Below, piece by piece: positions 17,819 through 28,670 of a stretch of DNA of 64,000 nt (the stretch's first letter is position 1; the number at the start of each line of letters is the position of its first letter). Source of the stretch: Trichocoleus desertorum NBK24 (GTDB lineage Bacteria > Cyanobacteriota > Cyanobacteriia > FACHB-46); contig NZ_CP116619.1 in the NCBI RefSeq assembly GCF_030409055.1, positions 3,263,628 to 3,327,627 of the forward strand. The letters run 5' to 3'. Both the position numbers and the translations under genes were made by a program. The notes below the pieces were generated by a model that was given only the letters and a program-made list of their open reading frames with translations, made no database searches and was not told the origin of the DNA.

Positions 17819-19846
17819 CTAGAGCCAGTCATCGTCATCCTCGTCCCAGTTGTCATTCTGGTAATTAGGCCCAGAACGGCCTGCACCCACACCATAGGCA
17901 GAACCAGAACTAGGTCTGCGATAGGGCGTGTCAAAGCTATCATCATAATCGCGGCGGGAATCGCGGGGTGAGTCGCCCGTAATTGTCCGGCGGATCGACC
18001 CAAAGAAGTCGTCTTCTTCCTCTTCGGCCTGGGCGTATTGATACGCTTCTCGCTTGAGATTGTACAGTGCATCTTGCAGATTTGCCTGGGCCAAATCCAC
18101 GCTGCGCTCGTCATTAGATTCCAGCGCTTCCCGCAGTTCTTGGATCAAGACTTCGATCCTTCGGCGCTTGTCGCTGGCAAAGTACATTCCATAGTCGAGC
18201 GCTACTTGGCGCAACTCTCGCTCTGCTTCATAGGTCAGTGCTTCTGAGCGGGTTCGCTTCTCCACGCGATCGCGGCGTTGGCGATCGGCATCGGCGAATT
18301 GCTCCGCTTCCCGAATCATTTTCTGAACTTCGGCTTCGCTGAGATTTGAGGCTTCTTGGATGACGATGGTTTGCTCGCGGCCTGTGGTGCGATCGAGCGC
18401 GGTCACTTGCAAAATCCCGTTGGCATCAATATCAAAAGATACCTGCACTTGGGGAAGTCCTCTAGGAGCTGGGGGAATGCCATTCAACTTGAACCGCCCT
18501 AGAGATTTGTTATCTGAGGCCATCTCACGTTCGCCTTGCAGCACATGGATTTCCACCACGGTCTGATTGTTTTCGGCAGTGGAGAAAATGTCAGATTTGC
18601 GGACAGGGATGGTGGTGTTGCGCGGAATCAGCTTCTTCATCGCTCCAGAAATGGTTTCCAGACCGAGAGAGAGCGGAGTCACATCCAGCAGCAGAATGTC
18701 TTTGACTTCTCCCGCCAAGATGCCTGCTTGAATCGCTGCCCCAACTGCGACTACTTCATCGGGGTTGACGTTCTGGTTGGGTTCGCGATCGATCAAGCCC
18801 CGCACCAGTTGTTGTACCATCGGGATGCGAGTGGAGCCACCAACCAAAATCACTTCGTCAATATCGCCCGGAGACATGGTGGCATCAGAGAGGGCGCGTT
18901 TTACCGGAATCCGCAGACGACTGACCAAATCGCCGCACAACCCCTCAAACAGCGATCGCGTCAGTTTGGTTTCGAGGTGCTTTGGTCCATCAGCGGTGGC
19001 AGTAATGAAAGGCAAGTTGATTTCGGTGACGGTGACACCAGACAGCTCAATCTTGGCTTTTTCGGCTGCTTCGGTGAGGCGTTGCAGGGCTTGGCGATCG
19101 CGCCGCAGATCCACGCCTTCTTCTTCTAGGAATTGCTCAGCTAGCCAATCGACAATCTTTTTGTCAAAGTCATTGCCGCCCAGTTGGGTATCGCCACTGG
19201 TGGATTTAACTTCAAACACACCCTCCCCAACTTCCAGGATGGAGACATCAAACGTGCCGCCACCCAAATCAAACACGAGTACCGTTTGGCTTTGTTGACG
19301 ATCTAAACCGTAGGCGAGGGATGCAGCGGTGGGTTCGTTGAGAATCCGCAGCACTTCCAAACCCGCAATTCGCCCTGCATCACGAGTGGCTTGGCGCTGG
19401 GAGTCGTTGAAGTAAGCCGGAACCGTAATCACCGCCCCTGTCACAGACTCACCCAAGTAGCGTCCTGCATCATCGGCTAATTTTCGCAGGACTTTCGCTG
19501 AGATTTCTTCCGCCGCAAAGTCTTTATCCAGCCGGGGACATTTAATTTTGACGTTGCCGCGATCGTCTTTGCGAATGGTGTAGGGAACTCGCTTCGACTC
19601 TGGGCTTAGCTCGGCATATTGCCGCCCGATGAATCGCTTGACTCCATAAAAGGTGTTTTGCGGGTTCAAGACTGCTTGCCGCCGAGCCATTTGCCCGACT
19701 AACAATTCGCCTTCTTTGCTGAAGCCAACCACTGAGGGGGTAGTCCGCATGCCTTCGGCATTGGCAATGACCACTGGCTTTCCGCCCTCCATGACGGCGA
19801 CCACTGAGTTTGTCGTACCCAGGTCAATGCCGACTACTTTACCCAT
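17819..19846 (-). CDS. dnaK: Hsp70 chaperone DnaK (DnaK3-like)
   Basis: A 675-residue Hsp70. The ATPase domain starts with [19 protein letters not shown] and includes [13 protein letters not shown] and [14 protein letters not shown]. The substrate-binding domain begins near residue 395 ([17 protein letters not shown]). The C-terminus departs from ordinary DnaK: after residue 600 there is a charged and Ser/Tyr/Gly-rich tail ([14 protein letters not shown], then a segment ending in a run of Asp before WL) instead of the EEVD-like or short acidic end. A long tail and linkage to dnaJ are features of DnaK3, which associates with the thylakoid membrane in Synechocystis. The localisation is inferred from that family. 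Confidence 0.9.
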   Translation of the reverse strand: MGKVVGIDLGTTNSVVAVMEGGKPVVIANAEGMRTTPSVVGFSKEGELLVGQMARRQAVLNPQNTFYGVKRFIGRQYAELSPESKRVPYTIRKDDRGNVKIKCPRLDKDFAAEEISAKVLRKLADDAGRYLGESVTGAVITVPAYFNDSQRQATRDAGRIAGLEVLRILNEPTAASLAYGLDRQQSQTVLVFDLGGGTFDVSILEVGEGVFEVKSTSGDTQLGGNDFDKKIVDWLAEQFLEEEGVDLRRDRQALQRLTEAAEKAKIELSGVTVTEINLPFITATADGPKHLETKLTRSLFEGLCGDLVSRLRIPVKRALSDATMSPGDIDEVILVGGSTRIPMVQQLVRGLIDREPNQNVNPDEVVAVGAAIQAGILAGEVKDILLLDVTPLSLGLETISGAMKKLIPRNTTIPVRKSDIFSTAENNQTVVEIHVLQGEREMASDNKSLGRFKLNGIPPAPRGLPQVQVSFDIDANGILQVTALDRTTGREQTIVIQEASNLSEAEVQKMIREAEQFADADRQRRDRVEKRTRSEALTYEAERELRQVALDYGMYFASDKRRRIEVLIQELREALESNDERSVDLAQANLQDALYNLKREAYQYAQAEEEEDDFFGSIRRTITGDSPRDSRRDYDDSFDTPYRRPSSGSAYGVGAGRSGPNYQNDNWDEDDDDWL

Positions 19847-20278
19847 GCGTTGAAATTCTCCCCGCGTATCTTAACTATTGTTGAGATCATTTGCTGGATT
19901 CATTCTATCTTGCTAGCGAGGCTGCTCAGTGCTAGGGTACCCATCAATCCGCCGATAGACTAGGTTCGGGTTTCCGCCCTATTTCCTCCCCTCCAGGATC
20001 GGCCATTTGCGATCGCGTTAGCTGCCAATCTAAATACAACAAAACAATCTGAAGTTTCAGGACATTATATAGACGCTTCAGGTTGCAAAGTTGCTCAACC
20101 CGAAGCTGACACGTTCAAGTTCCGCAGGCTAAAGCTTGAGACTACTGAACTAAGTCTGTCTTCGCAGGCTACAACTGCTTTTGTAAGGAGTTGAGAGTAC
20201 GCAGGCCGCGCAGGCGGTCTTTGCTCTTGTAGCCGCGACTTTAGTCGTTAGGCGTTTTTAAAGAGATCCTTGATGAAT
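19847..20278. other. 432-base spacer upstream of dnaK with degenerate palindromic repeats
   Basis: This region must contain the dnaK promoter (minus strand). Its right half (20100-20265) holds several copies of the short motif CGCAGGCT/CGCAGGC and a GCCGCGACTTTAGTCG hairpin-like segment, resembling short dispersed repeats seen in cyanobacterial spacers. No CIRCE-type (TTAGCACTC-N9-GAGTGCTAA) heat-shock operator was found. Confidence 0.45.
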
Positions 20279-20548
20279 TTAGTGGTTTTGAGTGAGAAAA
20301 AGATTACGAACGGTGCGGTTCACCAAACTCAAATAGTCGTCAATTTCTTCGTAGCGATCTAGCTCCTGCTCTTCTTCTTCGCTAAGTGGAAATTGTTGTT
20401 GCTTGATCAATAATTCTTCAATCCGAGTTTGAACGGTGCTAGCAGCTCGAAAAATCGGAATCCCTTCTTCTAACTCAATGCGTACAGCCCCCTCTATATG
20501 CAAGCTTGCAGGTAGGCGATCGAGTTTTGGCAATAAGGGGATAGTCAC
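20279..20548 (-). CDS. Small conserved protein, antitoxin-like
   Basis: An 89-residue acidic protein (IRIELEEGIPIFRAASTVQTRIEELLIKQQ..., then EEEEQELDRYEEIDDYLSLVNRTVRNL). I recognise the pattern from small cyanobacterial proteins that often sit beside HNH-endonuclease genes and may act as antitoxins, but no such partner lies here, so this copy is an orphan or the resemblance is superficial. It has no membrane segment. Function is an inference only. Confidence 0.6.
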   Translation of the reverse strand: MTIPLLPKLDRLPASLHIEGAVRIELEEGIPIFRAASTVQTRIEELLIKQQQFPLSEEEEQELDRYEEIDDYLSLVNRTVRNLFLTQNH

Positions 20549-20732
20549 GGCAAGTATGAGTGGCAGACTGTATAGCGATTATATCGTTAGGCCAAAGTGA
20601 GGCAGGCGATCGCTCCCACCGCACCAGCAAGCAATCCCCCCTACCCGCATAGCGATCAACGACCAGAGGGTAGAAAACAGTGATTTGAGTGATTAACTTT
20701 ACTAAGACTTCAATATGTAACGGATTGCAACG

Positions 20733-20738
20733 TATAAT
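20733..20738 (+). promoter_or_regulatory. Consensus -10 box upstream of crtP
   Basis: A perfect TATAAT lies 45 bases before the crtP start codon. No good -35 hexamer is seen at the usual spacing (TTCAAT at 20709-20714 is the nearest, 18 bases upstream), which is common for cyanobacterial promoters. It is the best promoter candidate for the crtP-crtB unit. Confidence 0.5.
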
Positions 20739-20768
20739 GAGGAGCGGGAAACCGTTAAAAAATTCTGA

Positions 20769-22211
<1,443 letters not shown>

Positions 22212-22242
22212 CCTGCGACGTTAGCGAAGCGCCCCGAAGGAC

Positions 22243-23169
22243 ATGCTGCAACTGCCTGATTCCCCTCGTGTGAGAACTCTGGCCTCTTTAGAGGAGTCCT
22301 ACGAATTTTGCCGCCAAATTACGGCAAAGTATTCCAAAACCTTTTACCTCGGCACGCTCTTGATGCCAGAGGCAAAGCGTCGTGCAATCTGGGCAATTTA
22401 TGTCTGGTGCCGTCGCACTGACGAGTTAGTTGATGGGCCACAGGCAGCACAGACGACGCCAGAAACGCTCGATCGCTGGGAGCAGCAATTAGAGTCGGTT
22501 TTTGCTGGACATCCGCTAGAAGACCCTGATGTCGCCTTAGTGGATACATTAGAGCGCTTTCCCCAGGATATTCAGCCCTTCCGCGACATGATTGCGGGGC
22601 AGCAGATGGATTTGTATCGCAGCCGCTATGAGACGTTTGAAGATCTAAATCTCTATTGCTATCGAGTCGCAGGTACCGTGGGGCTGATGTCTACAGCGGT
22701 GATGGGCGTAGACACCACCTATCGCACCGCTCCCTGGGATCGCAGCACGCCTCAAGGACCGATTGAAGAAGCGATCGCCCTAGGGGTGGCAAACCAGCTC
22801 ACTAATATTTTGCGCGACGTGGGTGAAGATGCCCGCCGTGGCAGAATCTACTTGCCCCTAGAAGACCTAGCTCTGTTCAACTACACCGAGCAAGATCTAT
22901 TTAATGGGGTGGTAGACGAGCGCTGGCGAGAATTAATGCGCTTTCAAATCCAGCGGGCTCGAAAGTTTTATACCCAAGCTGAGCGAGGCATTAGTCGGCT
23001 TAGTTCCGATGCTCGTTGGCCTGTCTGGGCGGCAACAGGACTGTATAGTCAAATTCTTAACGCGATTGAGAGCAACCAGTACGACGTGTTTCGACAGCGA
23101 GCCTATGTCAAAGGCCCTCGTAAATTAATGTGTCTACCTGTGGCTTGGCTGCGCTCTAAGGCACTCTAA
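22243..23169 (+). CDS. crtB: Phytoene synthase
   Basis: A 308-residue trans-isoprenyl diphosphate synthase of the head-to-head class that condenses two geranylgeranyl diphosphates to 15-cis-phytoene, the first committed carotenoid step. Both aspartate-rich motifs are present: RRTDELVDGPQAA (about residue 60) and ANQLTNILRDVGEDARRGRIYLP (about residue 190). The N-terminal FYLGTLLMPEAKRRAIWAIYVWCRRTDE segment is characteristic. It follows crtP by 31 bases, the typical cyanobacterial crtP-crtB order. The product is consumed by CrtP. Confidence 0.96.
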   Translation: MLQLPDSPRVRTLASLEESYEFCRQITAKYSKTFYLGTLLMPEAKRRAIWAIYVWCRRTDELVDGPQAAQTTPETLDRWEQQLESVFAGHPLEDPDVALVDTLERFPQDIQPFRDMIAGQQMDLYRSRYETFEDLNLYCYRVAGTVGLMSTAVMGVDTTYRTAPWDRSTPQGPIEEAIALGVANQLTNILRDVGEDARRGRIYLPLEDLALFNYTEQDLFNGVVDERWRELMRFQIQRARKFYTQAERGISRLSSDARWPVWAATGLYSQILNAIESNQYDVFRQRAYVKGPRKLMCLPVAWLRSKAL

Positions 23170-23472
23170 GTTATTCTTTTTTTGTGTTTTAGATCACAGA
23201 ATAGTTGTGATCTAATTTCGGTTTCACGGTTTACAGACTCGTGATTCTGGGTATGATGAGGGTGCCTCTGCTAGAGGTAGACCTAGCAATAACAGGCTAG
23301 AGCGTTCTCGAAGTAGAGTTATGGGTGATTTCTGCTATTTTCTTGGAAAATCACTTTTATTGTTTGGTAATTGTGTTTTCTAACACTCTTCAGAACCAAT
23401 CGATTCGCTTACGTTAAAGGACGATTGTTGCCTCCTCTAAGGATAGTGCGTAAAGCAAGGGAAGTCTGAGTA
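23170..23472. other. 303-base spacer after crtB
   Basis: It contains the perfect 10-bp inverted repeat at 23189-23215 (listed) and is otherwise AT-rich without a reading frame I would defend. It must include the promoter of the EAL gene. Confidence 0.4.
23189..23215 (+). repeat. Perfect 10-bp inverted repeat downstream of crtB
   Basis: TTAGATCACA and TGTGATCTAA form a perfect stem with a seven-base loop, 20 bases after the crtB stop codon. It has only weak T-richness after the stem (ATTTCGGTTT) but a T-rich run before it, so it may be a 3'-end hairpin or a weak terminator. Confidence 0.5.
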
Positions 23473-24624
23473 GTGCGTGATACCAGCCTACTAACTGAAG
23501 TGCTCCACCTGGTGGTTCAGCCCAGCGATATAGAAGCGCATGCTTTCTTTTGCAAGCTAGGGCTACACCCGATTCCTGATGTTCCAGAACTGCTCTGTTT
23601 GGTGCTTGATGAAAGCCACCTGCCAGAGGTGTTTTGCCAAATTAGCCAGCAACTCTCGGAAACGGGACAGATGGATTCGCGCTTTATCCTAACGCGATCG
23701 CCGCTGCACTCCAAAGCCTTGCTGATTGAGTTTCTACAGGCTCAACCCCTTAGCCAGGTTACAGTTCCCATCAAGCATCAGTGGTTTTTCCAGGCCTTGG
23801 CCGATCGTGCTTTTGTCTTCAAGTATCAACCTATCTATAATCTGGCTTCCGGTGACGTGATGGGTTACGAGTGCCTGGCTCGGACAGCTCAGGGCCAAGA
23901 TCAATATTTCAATGGTAAACAGATTTTAGACGCAGCGCTCTTAACTCATTCCACCCACGAATTTGATGAGCTAGCCCGCGAAACCTGCATCAATGCGATC
24001 GCCCAAGTGAGCAATGGCCAAACCTTCTTTATCAACGTTCTGCCGAATGCACTTCTGCAAGGGCCACAATCTTTAAAGCGCAACTTGGAGCAAGTCCTCA
24101 ACCTGGGTCTACAGCCACAGCAAATTGTTTTTGAGCTAACCGAAGTTGAAGCTCTAATGCAACATCCAGAACTCGTGCAGTTAATCCAGCAAATACGGGA
24201 GTACGGGTTTGGTGTGGCGATCGATGATTTGGGCGGTCAAGTGGCGATCGATCACTATTTCATGGCTCTGCGCCCTGATGTTATTAAGCTAGATCGACAA
24301 CTGATTCAAGGTTGTAGCCGTCATCCCCTGCAACAAATTCTGCTCAAAAGCCTGCTTTACTCTGCTCACGAAATGGATGTTTTAGTTGTGGCAGAAGGCT
24401 TAGAAACTCTAGAAGACATCGCTTTTTGCCGAGACTTGGGGGTTGATTTAGGACAAGGCTTTGGGCTAGCCAAACCAGAAGTAACGCTGCAACAGCACAG
24501 CTTAGATATTCTCAATTTCCGCACCCCTCCGACCAATCGCCGACCTGCGATCGCGCCTTTGTTTCCTGCCAAGTCAGCCAGCTTTAACAGCCGCAAGCCT
24601 CGCCTGACCCATGCCATTAGCTAG
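23473..24624 (+). CDS. EAL domain c-di-GMP phosphodiesterase-like protein
   Basis: A 383-residue protein starting with GTG. Residues 1-100 form an N-terminal region of unknown type (no PAS motif seen). Residues 110-350 are an EAL domain: MGYECLARTAQG (the EAL signature reads ECL, with the first Glu kept), FINVLPNALLQ (metal-ligand Asn), ELTEVEAL, VAIDDLGGQVA, VIKLDRQLI and VVAEGLETLED. The conserved Asn/Asp/Glu/Lys metal and catalytic positions look intact, so phosphodiesterase activity is plausible. There is no GGDEF domain. The Cys in place of Ala is a minor deviation. Confidence 0.85.
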   Translation: MRDTSLLTEVLHLVVQPSDIEAHAFFCKLGLHPIPDVPELLCLVLDESHLPEVFCQISQQLSETGQMDSRFILTRSPLHSKALLIEFLQAQPLSQVTVPIKHQWFFQALADRAFVFKYQPIYNLASGDVMGYECLARTAQGQDQYFNGKQILDAALLTHSTHEFDELARETCINAIAQVSNGQTFFINVLPNALLQGPQSLKRNLEQVLNLGLQPQQIVFELTEVEALMQHPELVQLIQQIREYGFGVAIDDLGGQVAIDHYFMALRPDVIKLDRQLIQGCSRHPLQQILLKSLLYSAHEMDVLVVAEGLETLEDIAFCRDLGVDLGQGFGLAKPEVTLQQHSLDILNFRTPPTNRRPAIAPLFPAKSASFNSRKPRLTHAIS

Positions 24625-24715
24625 CTTGTCGCTGACCTATTTAGCTAGCGTTGTTGGCTTGCATTAGGACGCCTCAGCTTGCATAGTAGATGGAGTCCAA
24701 GCCCTGCGACGATCC

Positions 24716-25105
24716 ATGCAACTCGAATTTGTGCCTGTTGAAGATTTTTATTTCGCTCTGACCTTAGCGGTTCGCACCCTCGAAGATATTCCCGATGCAG
24801 AGCTAATAGAGCAAATGCGATCGCGTCTCAAGGAAAAGTTTGGTCAGCCTTCCACAGTGGCCGCAGCCAAGCAAAATACGTTCAACTACGTGTTTCGAGT
24901 GCATGACTATGACAACAGCCCCGCAAATCAGTTGGTTGTGTCAGTGGCAGATTGGCAAGACAAATTGCGGCTCAGTAGCGACTACGGCTGGATCTTAGAT
25001 ACCGATCGCAAACCTGTCCGCACCGAACGCTTTGAGCGCCGTCCAGAATTTTGCCAAGAACTGCGATCGCACCTACAGGCGTGGTTAGAAGTGCCCATCG
25101 GCTAA
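24716..25105 (+). CDS. Conserved hypothetical protein, 129 aa
   Basis: A 129-residue acidic soluble protein: N-terminal half with the LEDIPDAELIEQMRSRLKEKF helix, then a beta-rich part with RVHDYDNSPANQLVVSVADWQDKLRL. No known motif is recognised. Codon use and an intact frame between the EAL gene and a shared terminator support it. Function unknown. Confidence 0.6.
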   Translation: MQLEFVPVEDFYFALTLAVRTLEDIPDAELIEQMRSRLKEKFGQPSTVAAAKQNTFNYVFRVHDYDNSPANQLVVSVADWQDKLRLSSDYGWILDTDRKPVRTERFERRPEFCQELRSHLQAWLEVPIG

Positions 25106-25130
25106 AAACCGCCCCCTATCTACGCCATAA

Positions 25131-25171
25131 AAAATGCCCCTCACCAGAAGTAGAACTGGGAGGGGCATTTT
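25131..25171. terminator. Bidirectional terminator between convergent genes
   Basis: A perfect 12-bp stem AAAATGCCCCTC / GAGGGGCATTTT with a 17-base loop. A-run upstream and T-run downstream make it functional on either strand. It separates the 129-aa protein gene from the converging Asp-rich SLH gene. Confidence 0.85.
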
Positions 25172-25212
25172 GGTTAAGCAGGGAGAGCGACGCTATCCCT
25201 AACTAGGACTCT

Positions 25213-27054
25213 TTAGCGGGCAGGAGGTTGACCAGGAGTGCGGCCACCTTCGTCATTGCTGCCACCACGGGGGCTAGAGTTGCCTGGATCGCAACCTTCA
25301 GCGCCGTTTCCGATGCCTTGGTTACAGTTTTGACGGCGTTCGGTGCTTTGGTCGTCATCATCGCCATCGTCATCGCCATCATCGTTGTCGTCATCAGCTT
25401 CTACAGTCCCAGTCTGCTGAATCACATAGGGAGAAGAGAAGCTCTGCGCTCTACCTGTGCTCACCAAAGCTTGGTACAAGAAAGAGCAGACTTCTGCACG
25501 GGTGGCAACGCGGCTGAGTTCCAAACGATTGGTGTTGGGATAGTTCACCACGATTCCCCGTTGTGCCAGAGCTGCAATTAGCGTCCGGACATCAGCAGGA
25601 ATGGTTGCCGCATCACTGTAGCCTTGCAGAATCGTATCGACTGAGGTGGTGCTGGTGACCGAGGTGTAGTTTAAGCCTCTGGCTAAAGCGACTAACACAT
25701 CCAAACGAGTCAAGCGAGCCGTGGGGTTGAAGAGGCGATCGCTATCAGCGCCAAAGAAACCCATTGTGTAAGCTTCGCGAATTGCGCTGTAAGCCCAGTA
25801 GCCACTGGAGACATCGCGGAAATCGATCGCTTCTCGAACGGTGGTCTGGTTAAAGGCTTTGCGGAGCACTGCGGCAAATTGAGCCTTGGTCACTGCTTCG
25901 CTAGGACGGAACGTATTGTCGGGGAAACCCTCAACAATATTTTGTTGCGCTAAGCGAGAGATGAACTCATAAGCCCAGTAGCTACGGGAAACATCCGTAA
26001 AGTTAACTTGGGTGCTGCTGGTCGTGGTTTGCTGACCTGTCGAGGTAGTGCTTTGACTAGTGGTAGATTGGCTAGTCATGCGGGCCATCAAGGTTTGGGT
26101 AGCAGTTTCATCAAACGCTACTACTGAGCCAGTCGCATTGGTACGATAAACCCAAACTTCATCGGTGCTAGCAACAACTACTCGGAAACCTGGGATATCA
26201 CCAGCGGTACAGGTAGATGCAGTACCAGGGACACCTAAGCAGCTATCAGACCAAGTTTCTTGTTGAACAGAAACTACACGCAGTTGAGAAGCTTGGACTT
26301 GGCTGCGAGTTGTGATTGCTTGGTATACAGAAGTGGCGATCGCTTGAGTAAATCTAACTTGGCTACTGCTAGATTGGCTGGTTGTGGTGGTTTGGCGAGT
26401 TTCGGTTTCCGTAGTCCGACGCACTGTGCTGCCTGAAGTGGAGCCTGTGGTCTGGCTAGAACCGCTAGTTGCAGTTGAGCTAGTTGTCCGACGGACGATT
26501 TGCTGGGTAGCTGCCTCGTCATAAACGACTTGAGAGCCAGTGGCATTGGTACGGAACACCCAGGTCTTGTTATCACCCTCTACAAAAACTCGGTAACCTG
26601 GAACGATCGCCTGTGTACAAGCCACACCAGGGCCACCCAGACCCAAACAACCATTGGACCACTCTACTCGTTCTGCTCTAACAATTCGCAGGCTGGAAAG
26701 CGATAAATTTTGACTCTGGGAAACTTGTTGCAGAACGGTTCTGGAGATGCCTGAAGACAGTTCTACTTCTTCACCATCATCGTCGTCGCTGTCGTCGTCC
26801 CCACCATCATCGTCGTCGCTATCATCATCGCTATCGCTATCATCATCGCCATCATCGTCGCTGTCGTCATCTGACTGACTGATGATCAGCTCGCCAGATT
26901 GCTCTGTAGAAAGTTGCTGGCTAGAAACAGGTGAATTTGTTGCATCAGCTACTGAAGTAGAACTCAGAGCATTTGCTGGAGCAAAGGCAGTCATCGACAA
27001 AATCGTGGCAGCCAAAAACAGCTTACCCAACGAAGCCAAAACGCCTTGATTCAT
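25213..27054 (-). CDS. Exported SLH-domain protein with Asp-rich tract and duplicated Cys/Trp domain
   Basis: A 613-residue protein. Signal peptide at residues 1-29 (cleavage after ANA). Residues 61-95 are almost pure Asp/Ser (likely Ca2+ or other cation binding). Two related 80-residue domains follow, residues 101-183 and 237-317, each with a Trp, two cysteines (CLGLGGPGVAC / CLGVPGTASTC), PGYRV or PGFRV and WVFRTNATGS / WVYRTNATGS. They flank a Thr/Ser-rich linker. Three SLH modules occupy about 349-400 (FTDVSRSYWAYEFISRLAQ), 410-465 and 480-535. The C-terminus is again Asp-rich then basic Arg/Gly-rich. SLH modules anchor proteins to the peptidoglycan-linked polymer. The gene diverges from the downstream alpha/beta-hydrolase gene. 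Confidence 0.85.
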   Translation of the reverse strand: MNQGVLASLGKLFLAATILSMTAFAPANALSSTSVADATNSPVSSQQLSTEQSGELIISQSDDDSDDDGDDDSDSDDDSDDDDGGDDDSDDDDGEEVELSSGISRTVLQQVSQSQNLSLSSLRIVRAERVEWSNGCLGLGGPGVACTQAIVPGYRVFVEGDNKTWVFRTNATGSQVVYDEAATQQIVRRTTSSTATSGSSQTTGSTSGSTVRRTTETETRQTTTTSQSSSSQVRFTQAIATSVYQAITTRSQVQASQLRVVSVQQETWSDSCLGVPGTASTCTAGDIPGFRVVVASTDEVWVYRTNATGSVVAFDETATQTLMARMTSQSTTSQSTTSTGQQTTTSSTQVNFTDVSRSYWAYEFISRLAQQNIVEGFPDNTFRPSEAVTKAQFAAVLRKAFNQTTVREAIDFRDVSSGYWAYSAIREAYTMGFFGADSDRLFNPTARLTRLDVLVALARGLNYTSVTSTTSVDTILQGYSDAATIPADVRTLIAALAQRGIVVNYPNTNRLELSRVATRAEVCSFLYQALVSTGRAQSFSSPYVIQQTGTVEADDDNDDGDDDGDDDDQSTERRQNCNQGIGNGAEGCDPGNSSPRGGSNDEGGRTPGQPPAR

Positions 27055-27203
27055 AGATCCTCACACTCACGTAAACGGTTAAAGTGACAGTTTTTAACTG
27101 GTATATGTTCCCTGATTGATGCCTTAGAGGTCTTTTCGCTGAGCGTAGGTCAAAAAATATATGATGAAAAAGACTAGTTACAAATCTTAAGAAGATAGCG
27201 GGA

Positions 27204-28109
27204 ATGACCCAGCAGTTAGCAAAGACCAGTACTTTTGAGAAACTGACTTGGACTTGGCGCGGCTACCCTATCCAGTACACCGTGATGGGCAATGGACAAC
27301 CCCTAGTGCTTATCCACGGTTTTGGAGCTTCCATTGGCCACTGGCGCAACAATATTCCAGTTTTGGCAGCGGGTGGCTACCGAGTGTTTGCCTTGGATCT
27401 ACTGGGGTTTGGTGGCTCAGCCAAGCCAGATATTGAGTACAACTTAGAGCTTTGGCAAGCGCTGCTCAAAGACTTTTGGCAAGAGCAGATTCAGCAACCT
27501 GCCGTATTTGTCGGTAACTCCATTGGGGGTTTGCTGAGTTTAATGGTGCTCGCCAACTATCCAGAAATTGCTGCTGGAAGTGTGTTGCTCAACTGTGCGG
27601 GGGGACTAAACCATCGCCCAGATGAGTTGGTGCTACCTCTACGACTCGTGATGGCAACTTTCACCAAACTCGTCAGTTCGCCACGGTTTGGCCCTTTGTT
27701 GTTTAATCGCATTCGCCAAAAGCATCGAATTCGGAACACGCTGCGCCAGGTTTACCGTAATGCTGAAGCGGTCACAGATGAACTCGTAGACTTGCTCTAT
27801 GCGCCATCCTGCGATGAAGGTGCTCAGCAAGTCTTTGCGTCTATCCTCACGGCCCCTCCTGGCCCGACACCAGTGGAATTGCTGCCCCAAGTTCAGTGTC
27901 CTTTGCTGGTCCTCTGGGGAGAGCGTGACCCTTGGACTCCGATCAGAGGAGCAGAAGTTTACCGGAAGCTGAGCGATCGGGAACCTGGGGCAGATGTGCC
28001 TCCGGTACGTTTTGTTGCCATTCCGGACACGGGCCACTGTCCTCATGATGAGCGACCAGAGGTGGTGAATGCCCTAATTCTGGATTGGCTTGCTGAAACG
28101 GCTTTGTAA
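27204..28109 (+). CDS. Alpha/beta hydrolase
   Basis: A 301-residue alpha/beta-hydrolase fold enzyme. The oxyanion HGFGASIGHW motif is at about residue 39; the nucleophile elbow GNSIGGLL lies near residue 105 with Ser as nucleophile; the acid is probably Asp in LWGERDPWTP and the base His in IPDTGHCPHDE. It resembles cyanobacterial relatives of pheophytinase/chlorophyll dephytylase, but the substrate is not fixed by motifs. No signal peptide. It is divergent from the Asp-rich SLH gene. Confidence 0.82.
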   Translation: MTQQLAKTSTFEKLTWTWRGYPIQYTVMGNGQPLVLIHGFGASIGHWRNNIPVLAAGGYRVFALDLLGFGGSAKPDIEYNLELWQALLKDFWQEQIQQPAVFVGNSIGGLLSLMVLANYPEIAAGSVLLNCAGGLNHRPDELVLPLRLVMATFTKLVSSPRFGPLLFNRIRQKHRIRNTLRQVYRNAEAVTDELVDLLYAPSCDEGAQQVFASILTAPPGPTPVELLPQVQCPLLVLWGERDPWTPIRGAEVYRKLSDREPGADVPPVRFVAIPDTGHCPHDERPEVVNALILDWLAETAL

Positions 28110-28129
28110 ACTCATGCTCTGGAAAGCTC

Positions 28130-28642
28130 ATGACGGTCTTTGAAACGCCACGCCTGCTTTTGCGGCAGTTCACCCTGGATGATGTGGATGACTTGGCAGA
28201 GATGTATGCCGACCCTACCGTCATGACTTTTTTGGGTGGGCCACGCTCTTATGAGACCACACAGCAGCATATTGAGCGCATCGTCCAAAACTATCAGGAT
28301 TATGGTTTTGGGCTTTGGGCTGTGATCCATAAGGGCGATCGCCGATTGATGGGTCGTTGTGGGCTGATTCCTCAAACCATTGAGGGCCAAGGTGAAGTTG
28401 AGATTGGCTATTTACTTGCTCACGCTTATTGGGGCCAGGGATTGGCGACGGAAGCGGCAACGGCGATTCGGGATTATGGGTTTAGCAAGGTGGGGTGCGA
28501 TCGCTTGATTTCTCTGATCGATCCTCACAATTTGGCTTCGCAGCAGGTGGCGTTGCGGGTGGGTCTAACGTATGAAAAAGATGTGATTTTATCGGACAAG
28601 CCGATTCGAGTTTATGCCATTTATCGGCCTGCTGACTCTTAG
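28130..28642 (+). CDS. GNAT family N-acetyltransferase (RimJ/RimL-like)
   Basis: A 170-residue acetyltransferase. It opens with the RimJ/L-like segment TPRLLLRQFTLDDVDDLAEMYADP, then the acetyl-CoA-binding core VEIGYLLAHAYWGQGLATEAATAIRDYGF and the NLASQQVALRVGLTYEKD motif. Such enzymes acetylate amino groups of protein N-termini or small molecules; the acceptor is unknown. It starts 20 bases after the hydrolase gene and may share its transcript. Confidence 0.85.
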   Translation: MTVFETPRLLLRQFTLDDVDDLAEMYADPTVMTFLGGPRSYETTQQHIERIVQNYQDYGFGLWAVIHKGDRRLMGRCGLIPQTIEGQGEVEIGYLLAHAYWGQGLATEAATAIRDYGFSKVGCDRLISLIDPHNLASQQVALRVGLTYEKDVILSDKPIRVYAIYRPADS

Positions 28643-28670
28643 CATTGTCTAAGCTAGTTGGAACCGAACT

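Noticed and set aside
18536-19298. Two long open frames of 197 and 177 residues on the plus strand
   Set aside because: Antisense to dnaK, whose motifs are intact across this region. Shadow frames caused by high-GC codon positions.
19847-20278. CIRCE heat-shock element upstream of dnaK
   Set aside because: No TTAGCACTC-N9-GAGTGCTAA match was found on either strand.
23189-23215. The TTAGATCACA...TGTGATCTAA palindrome as a CRP/NtcA-type operator
   Set aside because: The half-sites are inverted relative to TGTGA-N6-TCACA and it lies downstream of crtB rather than in a promoter. Kept as a hairpin only.
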